From positions 1,418,643 through 1,475,359 of the forward strand of contig NZ_HG005139.1 of NCBI RefSeq assembly GCF_000455265.1: DNA of 56,717 nucleotides. The letters are read 5' to 3'. Source of the stretch: Paenibacillus antibioticophila (GTDB lineage Bacteria; Bacillota; Bacilli; Paenibacillales; Paenibacillaceae). Shown piece after piece: positions 27,577 through 35,936 of the stretch. The notes under the pieces were generated by a model. It was not told the origin of the DNA. It worked only from the letters and a program-made list of their open reading frames with translations, and searched no databases. The position numbers were made by a program, and so were the translations under genes. The first letter of the stretch is position 1. Every line of letters begins with the position of its first letter.

Positions 27577-28745
27577 TCTCTCACCTCCCGAGCTTTGCCA
27601 AGCTTTCGCAAGAAGGCGACCAACAAGGACACGGCTGGCAGCAGCAGTTCATAAGTCAGTGAAAAGAAGGGAGCAGTGCTTGCCCCCCAATCTATATTCT
27701 CCATCGCGGACTCAAATACAATAAGCGAATAGAAGAATACAAGTGCCGTAGAAATGAGCGTGAGAGGCGGAAAGCTTTTCGGATTTGAGGGTTGATCTGT
27801 ATTAAATGAAGGATTAGTATGATCCTGATTCGGCAGCGGCTGATTTTTTCTGCCCAGTATATGACTTAACCCCAGTATAAATGCATATAGCAGAATGCAA
27901 ACTTTAAATAGAAAGAGAAGAATCAGCACCACCGCATAAATACTCTCCATCCGTGTAAGGGTATCCGCAAGGGTCACATAACGTATCGACTCAAAGGATG
28001 GCAGCGATACAATAGAGACGAGAGGTCCTAGTGTTAAGATATCACGCAGCATGGCAAACGCCATGGAAAAGGCTGAAAGGAGCAGCCCGAACAGGAGTGG
28101 CTTTAGCACTTTTTTCTCTTTTTCCAGCATTGGAGTAATCATTGTAAAGGCGATAATCTCGCCCATCGGGACCGCACCTATAGTAACTGTGCCCTGAATG
28201 TAGGTCATGAGGTCCATTTGGAAAAAAGGCTTCAGAAATCCCGGGTTCATGTCATTAAGCACCAGAATAGAATTGATGGCTACTGCACCCGCGACGATTA
28301 TGCTTAAGCAGATCGATAAATACATGAGGTTTTCAATTCCCTTGCGGAGTGCGTAGGCGCATCCCATCAGGGAAATAAGAAGAACCATCGCTATTGGAGT
28401 TTCCGGCATCAAGTAACGCACAACAAAACTTCCAAGATCATGGGCATTGAGTGCTGCGAGCGACAAGAAGAAAAACAGATAGAACGCAGATACAACTTTC
28501 CCTATAATCGGGCCGAAAATACAGTCGCTGATCTCAATGAGATTCTTTCCGGGAAATTTACGTAGCAGCGCTGCGTAGATAGCCACGATCGGAATCGCAA
28601 ACAAAAAACCGGTCATAGCCATCGCCCAGGAGTCCTGCCGGGTCACAGCAATGATATAGCCTGAACGCAGTACAGTAGCCTGTATAAAGCAAAACACTGC
28701 AAACATCAGATCTTTAGGAGATATATTTCCGCCTGTGCTCTTCAC
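27573..28745 (-). CDS. Spore germination receptor B subunit (GerB/GerKB family)
   Basis: 390 residues, about ten membrane helices, amino-acid-permease-like GerAB fold: FAVFCFIQATVLRSGYIIAV, GKNLIEISDCIFGPIIGKVV, FVVRYLMPETPIAMVLLISL. In B. subtilis this subunit binds the germinant in the spore inner membrane. It overlaps both the upstream C-subunit gene and the downstream small gene by four bases, so the operon is translationally coupled. The nutrient is not predictable. Confidence 0.92.
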   Translation of the reverse strand: MKSTGGNISPKDLMFAVFCFIQATVLRSGYIIAVTRQDSWAMAMTGFLFAIPIVAIYAALLRKFPGKNLIEISDCIFGPIIGKVVSAFYLFFFLSLAALNAHDLGSFVVRYLMPETPIAMVLLISLMGCAYALRKGIENLMYLSICLSIIVAGAVAINSILVLNDMNPGFLKPFFQMDLMTYIQGTVTIGAVPMGEIIAFTMITPMLEKEKKVLKPLLFGLLLSAFSMAFAMLRDILTLGPLVSIVSLPSFESIRYVTLADTLTRMESIYAVVLILLFLFKVCILLYAFILGLSHILGRKNQPLPNQDHTNPSFNTDQPSNPKSFPPLTLISTALVFFYSLIVFESAMENIDWGASTAPFFSLTYELLLPAVSLLVAFLRKLGKAREVRE

Positions 28746-29935
28746 TGTGCACCTCCTGGAATGACTGGCCGGACCAGACCGCCCGTGGAACTCAGTTTGA
28801 CATTTACCCGAATGTCAAGTTCAATCTGAGGAAACAGGGTATCCCAGTTGTTCTTCATCTTTTCCCATTCTTTCGGATATTCGCGGCGGATGATCTCGCC
28901 AAAACCGAACACATCAGCGGAAAGGGATCTTGCCTGACTTAGTGCATTTTCAATGTCAGACCGGATGGCTTCTTTCATCAGTTCCTTCAGTTTCTCCACG
29001 TTTTCCAGACGAGACAGATCCTCTGTGGTCTCATTACTTTGAATGGCTCCTTCCTCATTGACGGTCAGTTCCATACGGATGGCTCCGTCCTTGGTTCTTA
29101 CCGGCTTCAAACTACTATTAGAATGCAGATACTCCAAAGCAACCTGACCCCACTCTGTATCCACGGTCAACGCGCCGCCCCGGGTCCTGTCCGTTACCCA
29201 AAGCAATCCCCTTGTTTGGGACTTATCAAGCTCGCCGATCATCTTCCCCTTTTTGAAAACCGCTGTACCGTAGAGCTTCACCTTATCCTTCTTCATCTCG
29301 ACGATCGGAACTACGGGGGCGGGAGAACCGCTCAATGTGGCAATATTATAATCGCGTAACGTTACAACTGCTGTTTCAGAATTTAATTTCTGGTTCTCCA
29401 TCATACCGAAAAGATGAAGGGAGGGCACCTTTTCCAAATCGACGTCTTCCTCCAGGATCTTGAAGGCCTTGCCTTTCGAGATTAGAAGTTGGATATTCAT
29501 GCGCGACTCATAGTCTCGCGTAAATGTATCCAGCCCTTTGCCCATTCCTAGCTTTGCAAGCTCGCTGCTAATAACAAGCACCTTATTGTGTGAGAAATAC
29601 AATCTTCGGTTTTGCATATGCGAGATTCCTCGCACGGCAGAAAGCACGCTTCTGTCGGTATAACTCATATTCACGTAGGCCTTACCGCCGGAGCTGCTTT
29701 TTTGGGATCCGGCACTGGCTCCCATCTCAGCCGCTTTAACCACTTGTGCAGTCAGTTTCAGGGTATCTGGCTGGTCGCCAATATCCAGGGCAGTCCCCAC
29801 AACAATGGCTAATTTGCTCAGTTCCCGCTGACTCCAGCAGCCGGTCAGGAATGAGGCTAGCAGTACACAGATCCCAAAAACAGTAATACTGCGGGGTAAA
29901 GCCCCCTTACGGATCGTACTGTTGTTCCTTGTCAT
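28742..29935 (-). CDS. Spore germination receptor C subunit lipoprotein (GerC/GerKC family)
   Basis: 397 residues. A signal with lipobox LASFLTGCW (Cys about residue 33) leads into the Ger(x)C domain: ELSKLAIVVGTALDIG, YTDRSVLSAVRGISHMQNRR, FSHNKVLVISSELAKLGMG, and a C-terminal FGEIIRREYPKEWEKMKNNW. It is lipid-anchored on the outer face of the spore inner membrane. It overlaps the A-subunit gene by 29 bases and the B-subunit gene by four. Confidence 0.93.
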   Translation of the reverse strand: MTRNNSTIRKGALPRSITVFGICVLLASFLTGCWSQRELSKLAIVVGTALDIGDQPDTLKLTAQVVKAAEMGASAGSQKSSSGGKAYVNMSYTDRSVLSAVRGISHMQNRRLYFSHNKVLVISSELAKLGMGKGLDTFTRDYESRMNIQLLISKGKAFKILEEDVDLEKVPSLHLFGMMENQKLNSETAVVTLRDYNIATLSGSPAPVVPIVEMKKDKVKLYGTAVFKKGKMIGELDKSQTRGLLWVTDRTRGGALTVDTEWGQVALEYLHSNSSLKPVRTKDGAIRMELTVNEEGAIQSNETTEDLSRLENVEKLKELMKEAIRSDIENALSQARSLSADVFGFGEIIRREYPKEWEKMKNNWDTLFPQIELDIRVNVKLSSTGGLVRPVIPGGAQ

Positions 29936-31481
29936 GATTCCTCACTCCAGTCGCCTTTTCACTGCTCGATGGATTTCTTGGCGGATTTGATCTTAGTCGC
30001 TTCAAATCCTGCGGATTGGTTGCACGAGGGCGGGTATGCATAGCCCAGAGCGGAGCACGCACAGCAGTATCCTTTAGATCCCTTCTTTGAAATGGTGCTA
30101 GCGGTGCAAGATAATGGGCGCCGAAGGATCTGAGGGAAGAAAGATGGACGAGCAAAATGAACACCCCTACAGTTATACCGAGGTTTCCCATCGTAGAGGC
30201 AAGAATCAGCAAAAACCACCTTATAATCGAAACAGCATCCATGAGAAAAGGAATAGCAAAGCTTGACACAGCGGTGATTGCAACGACAATAACTACCGGC
30301 GCTCCTACGATTCCAGCTTGTACAGCAGCTTCTCCCATGACCAGAGCACCCACGATACTGATGGTCTGTCCGATTGGCCGGGGCATACGAACCCCCGCTT
30401 CCCGCAGAATCTCAAAAATCAGCATCATGATCCCCATTTCCACTGGGGCAGGAAAAGGAATACCTTCACTGGATGCTGCCGTTGTAAACAGCAGTGTGGT
30501 TGGAATCAATTCCTGGTGAAAGGTGGTGAACGCGATATATAACGCGGGAGCAAACAGACTGATAGTAAATGCAATTAAGCGCAATATGCGCATTGAAGTG
30601 GCATAATGGCTGCGCGAAATATAGTCCTCTGCGGTTTGAAAATTTTCGATAAACAGCATAGGCATCGTCATCACAAAGGGCGTGCCGTCTACGGCAACGG
30701 CAACCCGTCCCTCCAACAGCTTACCCGCGACTGCATCCGGCTTCTCACTGCACCAAATTACAGGAAATGGTGTATAGGGGTTATCTTCGATGTACTGCTC
30801 CACGTAACCCGTGGCTAGTATTGCGTCGGTATCAATTTTTTTTAAACGGCGTTCCACTTCATCTACCAGGTCAGGATCGACGATTCCATCTATATAAAGC
30901 AGGTTTACCTGCGTATGGGTCCGTGCTCCGATGACAGCAGAGCGGATTTTAAGTGAAGGATCTTTTATCTTTCGGCGTATCATGGCCGTATTGGTGCGCA
31001 AATTCTCGGTAAAGCCCTCCCGTGGACCGCGAACAGAGGTTTCACTGACAGGCTCGGAAACAGCTCTTTTTTCCCCGCCTTTCGCTCCGATATCAAGGGC
31101 TTGGCAAAATCCGTCAGTCATCAGTATTGCATTACCTGACAGACAGGCCTCTATGACCTCGTTAGGGGTATAGATGGTTTTGACCACTCCAACGGACAAG
31201 AGCCTGTTCCGGATTAAATCCAAATCTGAGAGATCAGATGCTTCTTCTTCGTAAAGGAGATGGTTGTCGTGCATAAGCGGCTTGATGATGCTATCGTTTA
31301 TTATTGTAGGGTTGGTCAATCCATCTAAAAAAATCAGTGCGGCTTTAACTTCTTTGTCCTTATTTGTTCCAAAGGAAAATTCTCGAATGACAAGGTCAGA
31401 ACTATCCTCGAACGTAGCCCTGAGAGCAGCAAGGTTTTTTTTGTAGTTTTGAGGAAAGAAGCTGTAGTATCTCCTCTTCAT
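29907..31481 (-). CDS. Spore germination receptor A subunit (GerA family), 5' end displaced by an A8 frameshift
   Basis: 524 residues as read from ATG 31481. The GerA domain is clear: SSDLVIREFSFGTNK, LLSVGVVKTIYTPNEVIEAC, LLEGRVAVAVDGTPFVMTMP, then membrane helices (LILASTMGNLGITVGVFILL) and a polar tail. ATG 31481 has no ribosome site, and the first ~14 residues look foreign to the family. A second frame starts at ATG 31560 behind GAGGGG and would join the GerA frame exactly at an A8 run (31442-31435) if one A were absent. The real protein is therefore probably about 550 residues. With the C, B and small genes it forms a nutrient receptor operon. Confidence 0.88.
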   Translation of the reverse strand: MKRRYYSFFPQNYKKNLAALRATFEDSSDLVIREFSFGTNKDKEVKAALIFLDGLTNPTIINDSIIKPLMHDNHLLYEEEASDLSDLDLIRNRLLSVGVVKTIYTPNEVIEACLSGNAILMTDGFCQALDIGAKGGEKRAVSEPVSETSVRGPREGFTENLRTNTAMIRRKIKDPSLKIRSAVIGARTHTQVNLLYIDGIVDPDLVDEVERRLKKIDTDAILATGYVEQYIEDNPYTPFPVIWCSEKPDAVAGKLLEGRVAVAVDGTPFVMTMPMLFIENFQTAEDYISRSHYATSMRILRLIAFTISLFAPALYIAFTTFHQELIPTTLLFTTAASSEGIPFPAPVEMGIMMLIFEILREAGVRMPRPIGQTISIVGALVMGEAAVQAGIVGAPVVIVVAITAVSSFAIPFLMDAVSIIRWFLLILASTMGNLGITVGVFILLVHLSSLRSFGAHYLAPLAPFQRRDLKDTAVRAPLWAMHTRPRATNPQDLKRLRSNPPRNPSSSEKATGVRNHDKEQQYDP

Positions 31482-31560
31482 GCTGTCGAGCGTCTGTCGA
31501 TGTCCGCCTTTTCTTTTGCCGCTCCTTAAACAGTCTGATTAATTTTGCGGTATAACGCAT
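31402..31560 (-). other. Probable true 5' end of the gerA-like gene, out of frame
   Basis: 52 codons from ATG 31560, nine bases after GAGGGG. It begins MRYTAKLIRLFKERQKK and reaches EEILQLLSSKLQK before the A8 run. Dropping one A continues as NLAALRATFEDSSD in the gerA frame, which matches how GerA N-termini usually run. Upstream on the minus strand GCACA, 17 nt and TATATTA resemble a forespore (SigG-type) promoter, weakly. Confidence 0.65.
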
Positions 31561-31952
31561 TTGATCTAGCCCCTCAATGCCTAGATAATATAGACTCTTT
31601 TTTTAGGTTTGTGCTGTATAGTTTGGAGTATTTGGAGGGAGTTTATACGGCGCGGCTATAACCTCTGCTGTAATAAAATAAACAAAAGGGCTTTTAGCTC
31701 TGTTCACAACTAGAAAAGTTGATTAAGAAGAAAGAAATCTTATAAAAATATCAATGTGATATAGTATGCCACCACTAAACTTACAAGTTATGTGCAAAGA
31801 GACAATTATTCGCTTGTATATAATACAACTGTACTATATAATACATTTGTATTATATAGTTTCGTGTATTTCATTATTGTGCACAGTTGCGTTGCCTATG
31901 GAATTGTTTTTTGGAATGAACAACGAGCAAGCGGGGAAGGGAGCGAAACGAT
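31561..31952. promoter_or_regulatory. Divergent control region between ger operon and tetR-type gene
   Basis: 392 bases without a credible gene. The left part holds the gerA ribosome site and possible forespore promoter (minus strand). The middle is A+T-rich and contains one copy of a 30-bp imperfect direct repeat (31725-31754). The right part holds the TetR promoter with its palindromes and a 90-base leader. Confidence 0.6.
31814..31859 (+). promoter_or_regulatory. Promoter with two operator palindromes for the TetR-type operon
   Basis: TTGTAT (31814-31819), exactly 17 nt, TATAAT (31837-31842). The -10 lies inside a perfect 26-bp palindrome at 31834-31859: CTATATAATACA, TT, TGTATTATATAG. 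The -35 lies inside a second, shorter inverted repeat at 31814-31828 (TTGTAT / ATACAA). Both are well placed for repression by the TetR-family protein encoded next. Confidence 0.8.
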
Positions 31953-32561
31953 TTGCCGAAAATAGTTGACTATGCTGCTGAGAGGGCTAGGATTGCCGAA
32001 GCCGCTTGGCGCTTGATTCAAAAAGAGGGGATGGAGCGCGTTTCTGTCAGAAAAGTGGCCAAAGAGGCTGGGGTTTCAGCAGGAGCGTTGCAGCACTATT
32101 TTCGTTCACAAGATGAGTTGCTGGGTTTTGCTATGAGATTGGTGATTGAACGAGTGGAACAACGTTTTGATGCAGTGAACGACCAACTTGATGAAGTCAG
32201 TGTATCAGGTGCTAAGTCTTTACTGTTTGGTCTGCTTCCGCTCGATCAGGAGCGAAAAATAGAGGCGGAGGTTTGGATGTCTCTGTGCGTCAAGGCACTG
32301 CATCATGATGGGTTATTCAGTATTAGTCAAAGCGTCCATAAAGCGATGCAGGAACTGATGGTGCTGCTCCTTCAACAACTTGCGGCCGAGCGGTTACTAA
32401 AAAGGGGGCTTGATTTAGCAAGTGAAGCTGTCAAGCTCCATCTGCTTTTGGATGGTTTGACCATTCAGCATATGATGCAACCGGCTGTGATGACGCCGGA
32501 ACAGATGCAAAAGATCATGAATCAACATCTGGATGAATTGATTAGTAGAACAGATGATTAG
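31953..32561 (+). CDS. TetR/AcrR-family regulator
   Basis: 202 residues starting at TTG 31953, eight bases after GGGAAGGGAG. The N-terminal HTH is typical: RIAEAAWRLIQKEGMERVSV, RKVAKEAGVSAGALQHYFRS. The C-terminal ligand domain is helical (AEVWMSLCVKALHHDGLFSI). It heads an operon with a small protein and an alpha/beta hydrolase and sits behind a promoter packed with palindromes, so it probably represses its own operon. The effector is unknown, perhaps a substrate of the hydrolase. Confidence 0.9.
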   Translation: MPKIVDYAAERARIAEAAWRLIQKEGMERVSVRKVAKEAGVSAGALQHYFRSQDELLGFAMRLVIERVEQRFDAVNDQLDEVSVSGAKSLLFGLLPLDQERKIEAEVWMSLCVKALHHDGLFSISQSVHKAMQELMVLLLQQLAAERLLKRGLDLASEAVKLHLLLDGLTIQHMMQPAVMTPEQMQKIMNQHLDELISRTDD

Positions 32562-32585
32562 AGGCGGGGATTAACGTGCAATCAC

Positions 32586-32804
32586 ATGAGCTACAAGATG
32601 AACTCGGCGATTTATGCGACTGATAAGAAGGGAGATCGTTTCGAAGTGGTCCTTTTTATGAATGAACTGTCAGAAAAGGAAATGGCGAAGCTCTCCCGTC
32701 GTCTAAATGAATTTTTATTTCGTTCGCTGACTTCTGATGAATACCAGACCAAGTTATCAAGAGAATTGACTGAGGGGGACATGGAGATTGAACAAGAAGG
32801 ATAA
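32586..32804 (+). CDS. Small conserved-looking protein in the TetR operon, unknown function
   Basis: 72 residues from ATG 32586; GAGGCGGGGA lies rather far upstream (about 15 bases). It is acidic and charged with no membrane segment (GDRFEVVLFMNELSEKEMAK, LSRRLNEFLFRSLTSDEYQT). Its end overlaps the start of the hydrolase gene by 17 bases, suggesting coupled translation. I recognise no family. Confidence 0.6.
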   Translation: MSYKMNSAIYATDKKGDRFEVVLFMNELSEKEMAKLSRRLNEFLFRSLTSDEYQTKLSRELTEGDMEIEQEG

Positions 32805-33819
32805 AGAGCGGAGAAACCGTAAAAAGAAGAATATATGGCATTATACTAAAAAGAGTTTTATAGTTCTGTTGAGCGTGTGCATTCTGATCATTGGAACTGG
32901 ATTTTTGTATGAAGCTGTTGCGGCAAGGAAGGAAGCCCGATTGTATCCACCACCCGGGGAACTTATAGACGCGGGGGGTTACAACTTGCATGTTGTTAAA
33001 AAGGGAAGTGGAACACCAACAATTGTGTTTGAAGCAGGCAGTGGTGAAACCAGCCTTTCTTGGCGCGGAATTCCCGATGCATTGTCCGAAGATGCCACCG
33101 TTGTTGTTTACGATCGTGCAGGTTACGCATGGAGTGAGCAGGCTCCAAGTGCACGAAGCGGGGAGAACATTGTGCAGGAATTACATGAGGCTTTACAGAA
33201 TGCCGAGCTACCGGGACCATATATATTGGTAGGTCATTCACTTGGCGGTATGTACGTGAGGCTCTTTGCTCAAACATATCCTGATCAAGTGACGGGACTC
33301 GTACTGGTAGATGCGCGTCCAGAAAATGATGAGCGCGAGAGCAAGCCCATTTTGGAGAAGGAGAACTTTTCAGGCAATCCGTCGGTCTTTACCATGAAGC
33401 TGTTAAAGAGTTCAGGGGTTATGCGCATCTTCAAAGACTGGCTGCTTGAAGGGCTGATTCCGAAGGAAGACAGGGATATGTTCGTAAATGTAATAGCCAA
33501 ATCGACTTTTTTTGAGGCGAAGGACGAAGAAGGCAGGCTTGCTTATATTACGGAGGATAGCATTCGAGGGCGGCATCTTGGCAATCTGCCGGTGCGAATT
33601 ATAACGCGGGGAATAGCGCCAGATTATGTATCTGCAGGAATATCCGAAGAAGGCGGGCGCAAACTAGAAGAGATATGGCAGACTGGACAGCGCCAATTGC
33701 TGGACATTTCGTCGGATAGCGAGCAAGTTATAGCAGAAGCAAGCGGACATATGATCATTCACGATCAGCCTGAGCTGGTCGTAGATAAAATACGGGAACT
33801 GCTGCCTTCGCAGCCGTAA
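32788..33819 (+). CDS. Membrane-anchored alpha/beta hydrolase
   Basis: 343 residues from TTG 32788. After a very basic N-terminus comes one membrane helix (FIVLLSVCILIIGTGFLYEA), so the enzyme part should face outward. The alpha/beta hydrolase fold is clear: TIVFEAGSGETSLSW (oxyanion region), VVVYDRAGYAWSEQ, nucleophile Ser in YILVGHSLGGMYVRL, a late acid in the 'VRIITRG' region and catalytic His in EASGHMIIHDQPE. It resembles esterases or haloperoxidase-like hydrolases. It is the last gene of the TetR operon; a detoxifying role is inferred. Confidence 0.88.
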   Translation: MNKKDKERRNRKKKNIWHYTKKSFIVLLSVCILIIGTGFLYEAVAARKEARLYPPPGELIDAGGYNLHVVKKGSGTPTIVFEAGSGETSLSWRGIPDALSEDATVVVYDRAGYAWSEQAPSARSGENIVQELHEALQNAELPGPYILVGHSLGGMYVRLFAQTYPDQVTGLVLVDARPENDERESKPILEKENFSGNPSVFTMKLLKSSGVMRIFKDWLLEGLIPKEDRDMFVNVIAKSTFFEAKDEEGRLAYITEDSIRGRHLGNLPVRIITRGIAPDYVSAGISEEGGRKLEEIWQTGQRQLLDISSDSEQVIAEASGHMIIHDQPELVVDKIRELLPSQP

Positions 33820-33840
33820 TTACATTTATCAATAAAAAAT

Positions 33841-33897
33841 ATACCCGGACTATTGCGGAATTCAAAATTAGAATTTCGCAAAAGAGTCCGGGTTTTT
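33841..33897. terminator. Bidirectional terminator
   Basis: CCCGGACT (33844-33851) pairs with AGTCCGGG (33885-33892), T-run on the plus side and T-rich on the minus side, between convergent genes. Confidence 0.85.
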
Positions 33898-33947
33898 CTT
33901 TATTTGAAGTTCTTTTAACCCAACCTCATCACATATTAACAGACTGG

Positions 33948-35732
33948 CTAGATTAAACCCTCTGCTATTGTCTTCTCAACCGCCTCTGTACGGCTAGCAA
34001 CTTGAAGTTTAAGGTAAGTGGACGAAATATAGTTGCGAATCGTACCTTCGGATAAGTGGAGTTTGAGAGCAATCTCCTTGTTACGTAAGCCCTCTACCAA
34101 GTATTTAAGCACCTGAATTTCTCGATCCGTAAGCTCATATGGGTTTGATTTTTCTGAGTCGGACTGATTATGAAACAAATGCTGGGCAATTTCCTGAGAA
34201 ATCAGCGTTCCCCCACCGTGAATGAGGCGAATAGATGCCGCAAGTTCCTTGGGATGAATTGACTTTAGTAAGTATCCTTCTGCTCCTAAATGCAACGCTT
34301 GTAAAGCAATGTTCGAGTCTTCAATTGAGGTCATCATGATTATCCGAACTTCAGGCCACGAGGCTTTAATCTGGCGTGCTGTTTCGATACCGTCTTGTTT
34401 AGGCATGTGGATGTCCATAAGTACCACATCGGGTTGATGCTTCTCACAGTAGGTGATAGCTTGGAACCCATCTTCCACCACAACAAGTTCAAGATCCTTC
34501 TCTTCTCCCAGAAGAAGCCTCATGCTTTCACGAACCAGAGGTTGGTCATCTGCTAACAAAATATGAATGCGCTGATTGCTTGCTTCAAACGAATTGGGAA
34601 TTGTACATGTAATAATTGTCCCTGAATCCACTTGGGAATCTACAAACAACTGGCCTTGTAAGGGAGTCAGCCGTTCTTTCATACTGTTCAATCCAAAGCC
34701 GAAGTGAAGCTCTTCAACTCCTTGACCGTTGTCTTGGATCTGTAACATCAGATGTGTCAGATCATAATGCAGAACAACCTGAATCTTACTTGCGTGACCA
34801 TGCCGGCTTGCATTGGTAAGGGCTTCTTGAAGACATCGGGATAGAGCTAGCTTAACTTGGATCATGACCGGGAACGGTTCGCCGGAACTTCGAAAAATGA
34901 CATGAACCCCCGCGTTGGTTACAAACGAATCGATAATTTGCATTAAAGTTCGATCTAGAGGCAAAGCCTCTTCAGGTGAAGCCATTTGATGGACTTGCTT
35001 CCTAATATCATCCAATCCTGTGCGAGCGAGTTGAATCAGTTTCTCCGACTTAGTCTTTCCTTCAGGCGAGGATATATATTTGCTCAGTGCTTCCATGCCA
35101 AGAATTAATGAGGTGAAGTTGTGACCAATGGTATCGTGTAATTCACGTGCTAATCGATAACGTTCTTCAAGCAAAGTCATACGTTCAATCTGTGAAGAAT
35201 ACTGCTCCAGAATGGCATATTGTTCTCGAATCAAAGAGAGCTTATGGCGGATGGACTCAATACCGCGGCTTCCTTTCTGAAGGGCAAAGCTGAAGCCATA
35301 CAAAATGACAGCATCGAACAGGGCCTGGTAAAAAACCGGAAAAAAACCTGCCGAATTCACAAGTACGCCGGAGCTTCCAATTAACAGCAGAGCGCTGATT
35401 GGAAAAGATATGCCATGGCGAGAGCCGCGTGTGAAGAAGGCGATTGTAAATAAAGATGGAAGAAAAAGCCTGGTCAATCCCCATTCATAAGCCATGAGTA
35501 TTGAAATGCCGCCGCATAAAACGACCTCAGCAGTCAGATAAAGCCAATATCGGCCTTTTAAAAGCATGAAAGGAATCAGGTTACACAAAATGACCGGTAT
35601 GAACACCCACCAGAAGGAAAAGGAAGCCTCATCTTGGTACATCAAGATCAGAACGGTAGTGACCCAAAGAACACGAAGTAGGAATAGGGATTTATCCTGC
35701 CATGACCAATGGTTGAAAATAGATAAATTCAC
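33948..35732 (-). CDS. Histidine kinase fused to a NarL/LuxR-type response regulator
   Basis: 594 residues in one chain. About five membrane helices (residues 17-150) are followed by a coiled linker and a HisKA_3 box with His199 in RELHDTIGHN. The HATPase has Asn307 (EALTNASRHG) and DNGQG at 334-338. A short hinge leads to a receiver (LLADDQPLVRES, phosphoacceptor Asp440 in DVVLMDIHMP) and a LuxR-type HTH (ELTDREIQVLKYLVEGLRNK). Normally these are two proteins, as in DesK/DesR or LiaS/LiaR. There is no membrane segment after residue 150, so the DNA-binding domain would stay tethered to the membrane. The start is GTG 35732 behind AAGGAG. It is divergent from an ABC transporter operon, its likely target. 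Confidence 0.92.
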   Translation of the reverse strand: MNLSIFNHWSWQDKSLFLLRVLWVTTVLILMYQDEASFSFWWVFIPVILCNLIPFMLLKGRYWLYLTAEVVLCGGISILMAYEWGLTRLFLPSLFTIAFFTRGSRHGISFPISALLLIGSSGVLVNSAGFFPVFYQALFDAVILYGFSFALQKGSRGIESIRHKLSLIREQYAILEQYSSQIERMTLLEERYRLARELHDTIGHNFTSLILGMEALSKYISSPEGKTKSEKLIQLARTGLDDIRKQVHQMASPEEALPLDRTLMQIIDSFVTNAGVHVIFRSSGEPFPVMIQVKLALSRCLQEALTNASRHGHASKIQVVLHYDLTHLMLQIQDNGQGVEELHFGFGLNSMKERLTPLQGQLFVDSQVDSGTIITCTIPNSFEASNQRIHILLADDQPLVRESMRLLLGEEKDLELVVVEDGFQAITYCEKHQPDVVLMDIHMPKQDGIETARQIKASWPEVRIIMMTSIEDSNIALQALHLGAEGYLLKSIHPKELAASIRLIHGGGTLISQEIAQHLFHNQSDSEKSNPYELTDREIQVLKYLVEGLRNKEIALKLHLSEGTIRNYISSTYLKLQVASRTEAVEKTIAEGLI

Positions 35733-35788
35733 AATATATAGACTCCTTGTTTATAAAATAAAGCGCTATGTGCTTGGAATATCGCCTG

Positions 35789-35823
35789 GACAGGATGTCA
35801 TATTCAAAATATGACATCCTGTC
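35789..35823. promoter_or_regulatory. Perfect 16-bp inverted repeat, likely operator
   Basis: GACAGGATGTCATATT (35789-35804), loop CAA, AATATGACATCCTGTC (35808-35823). It lies between divergent genes, so it is not a terminator. The right arm supplies ATGACA (35811-35816) as a possible -35 for TATGAT (35833-35838), the promoter reading into the ABC operon. The kinase-regulator fusion encoded on the other side is the obvious candidate to bind it. Confidence 0.75.
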
Positions 35824-35936
35824 ACTCGATTATATGATAAGAGATTTGGTATGTATGGTGGTGCAGGTAAAGCGGGTTTCCATGCAGATAGGGAAATTAT
35901 AGCTCAATACAAAAATGAATGAAAGGATTGGTGGCA

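Noticed and set aside
31766..31969. A 67-codon plus-strand frame over the TetR promoter
   Set aside because: It is made of the A+T-rich palindromes and promoter boxes, overlaps the TetR start, and has no ribosome site.
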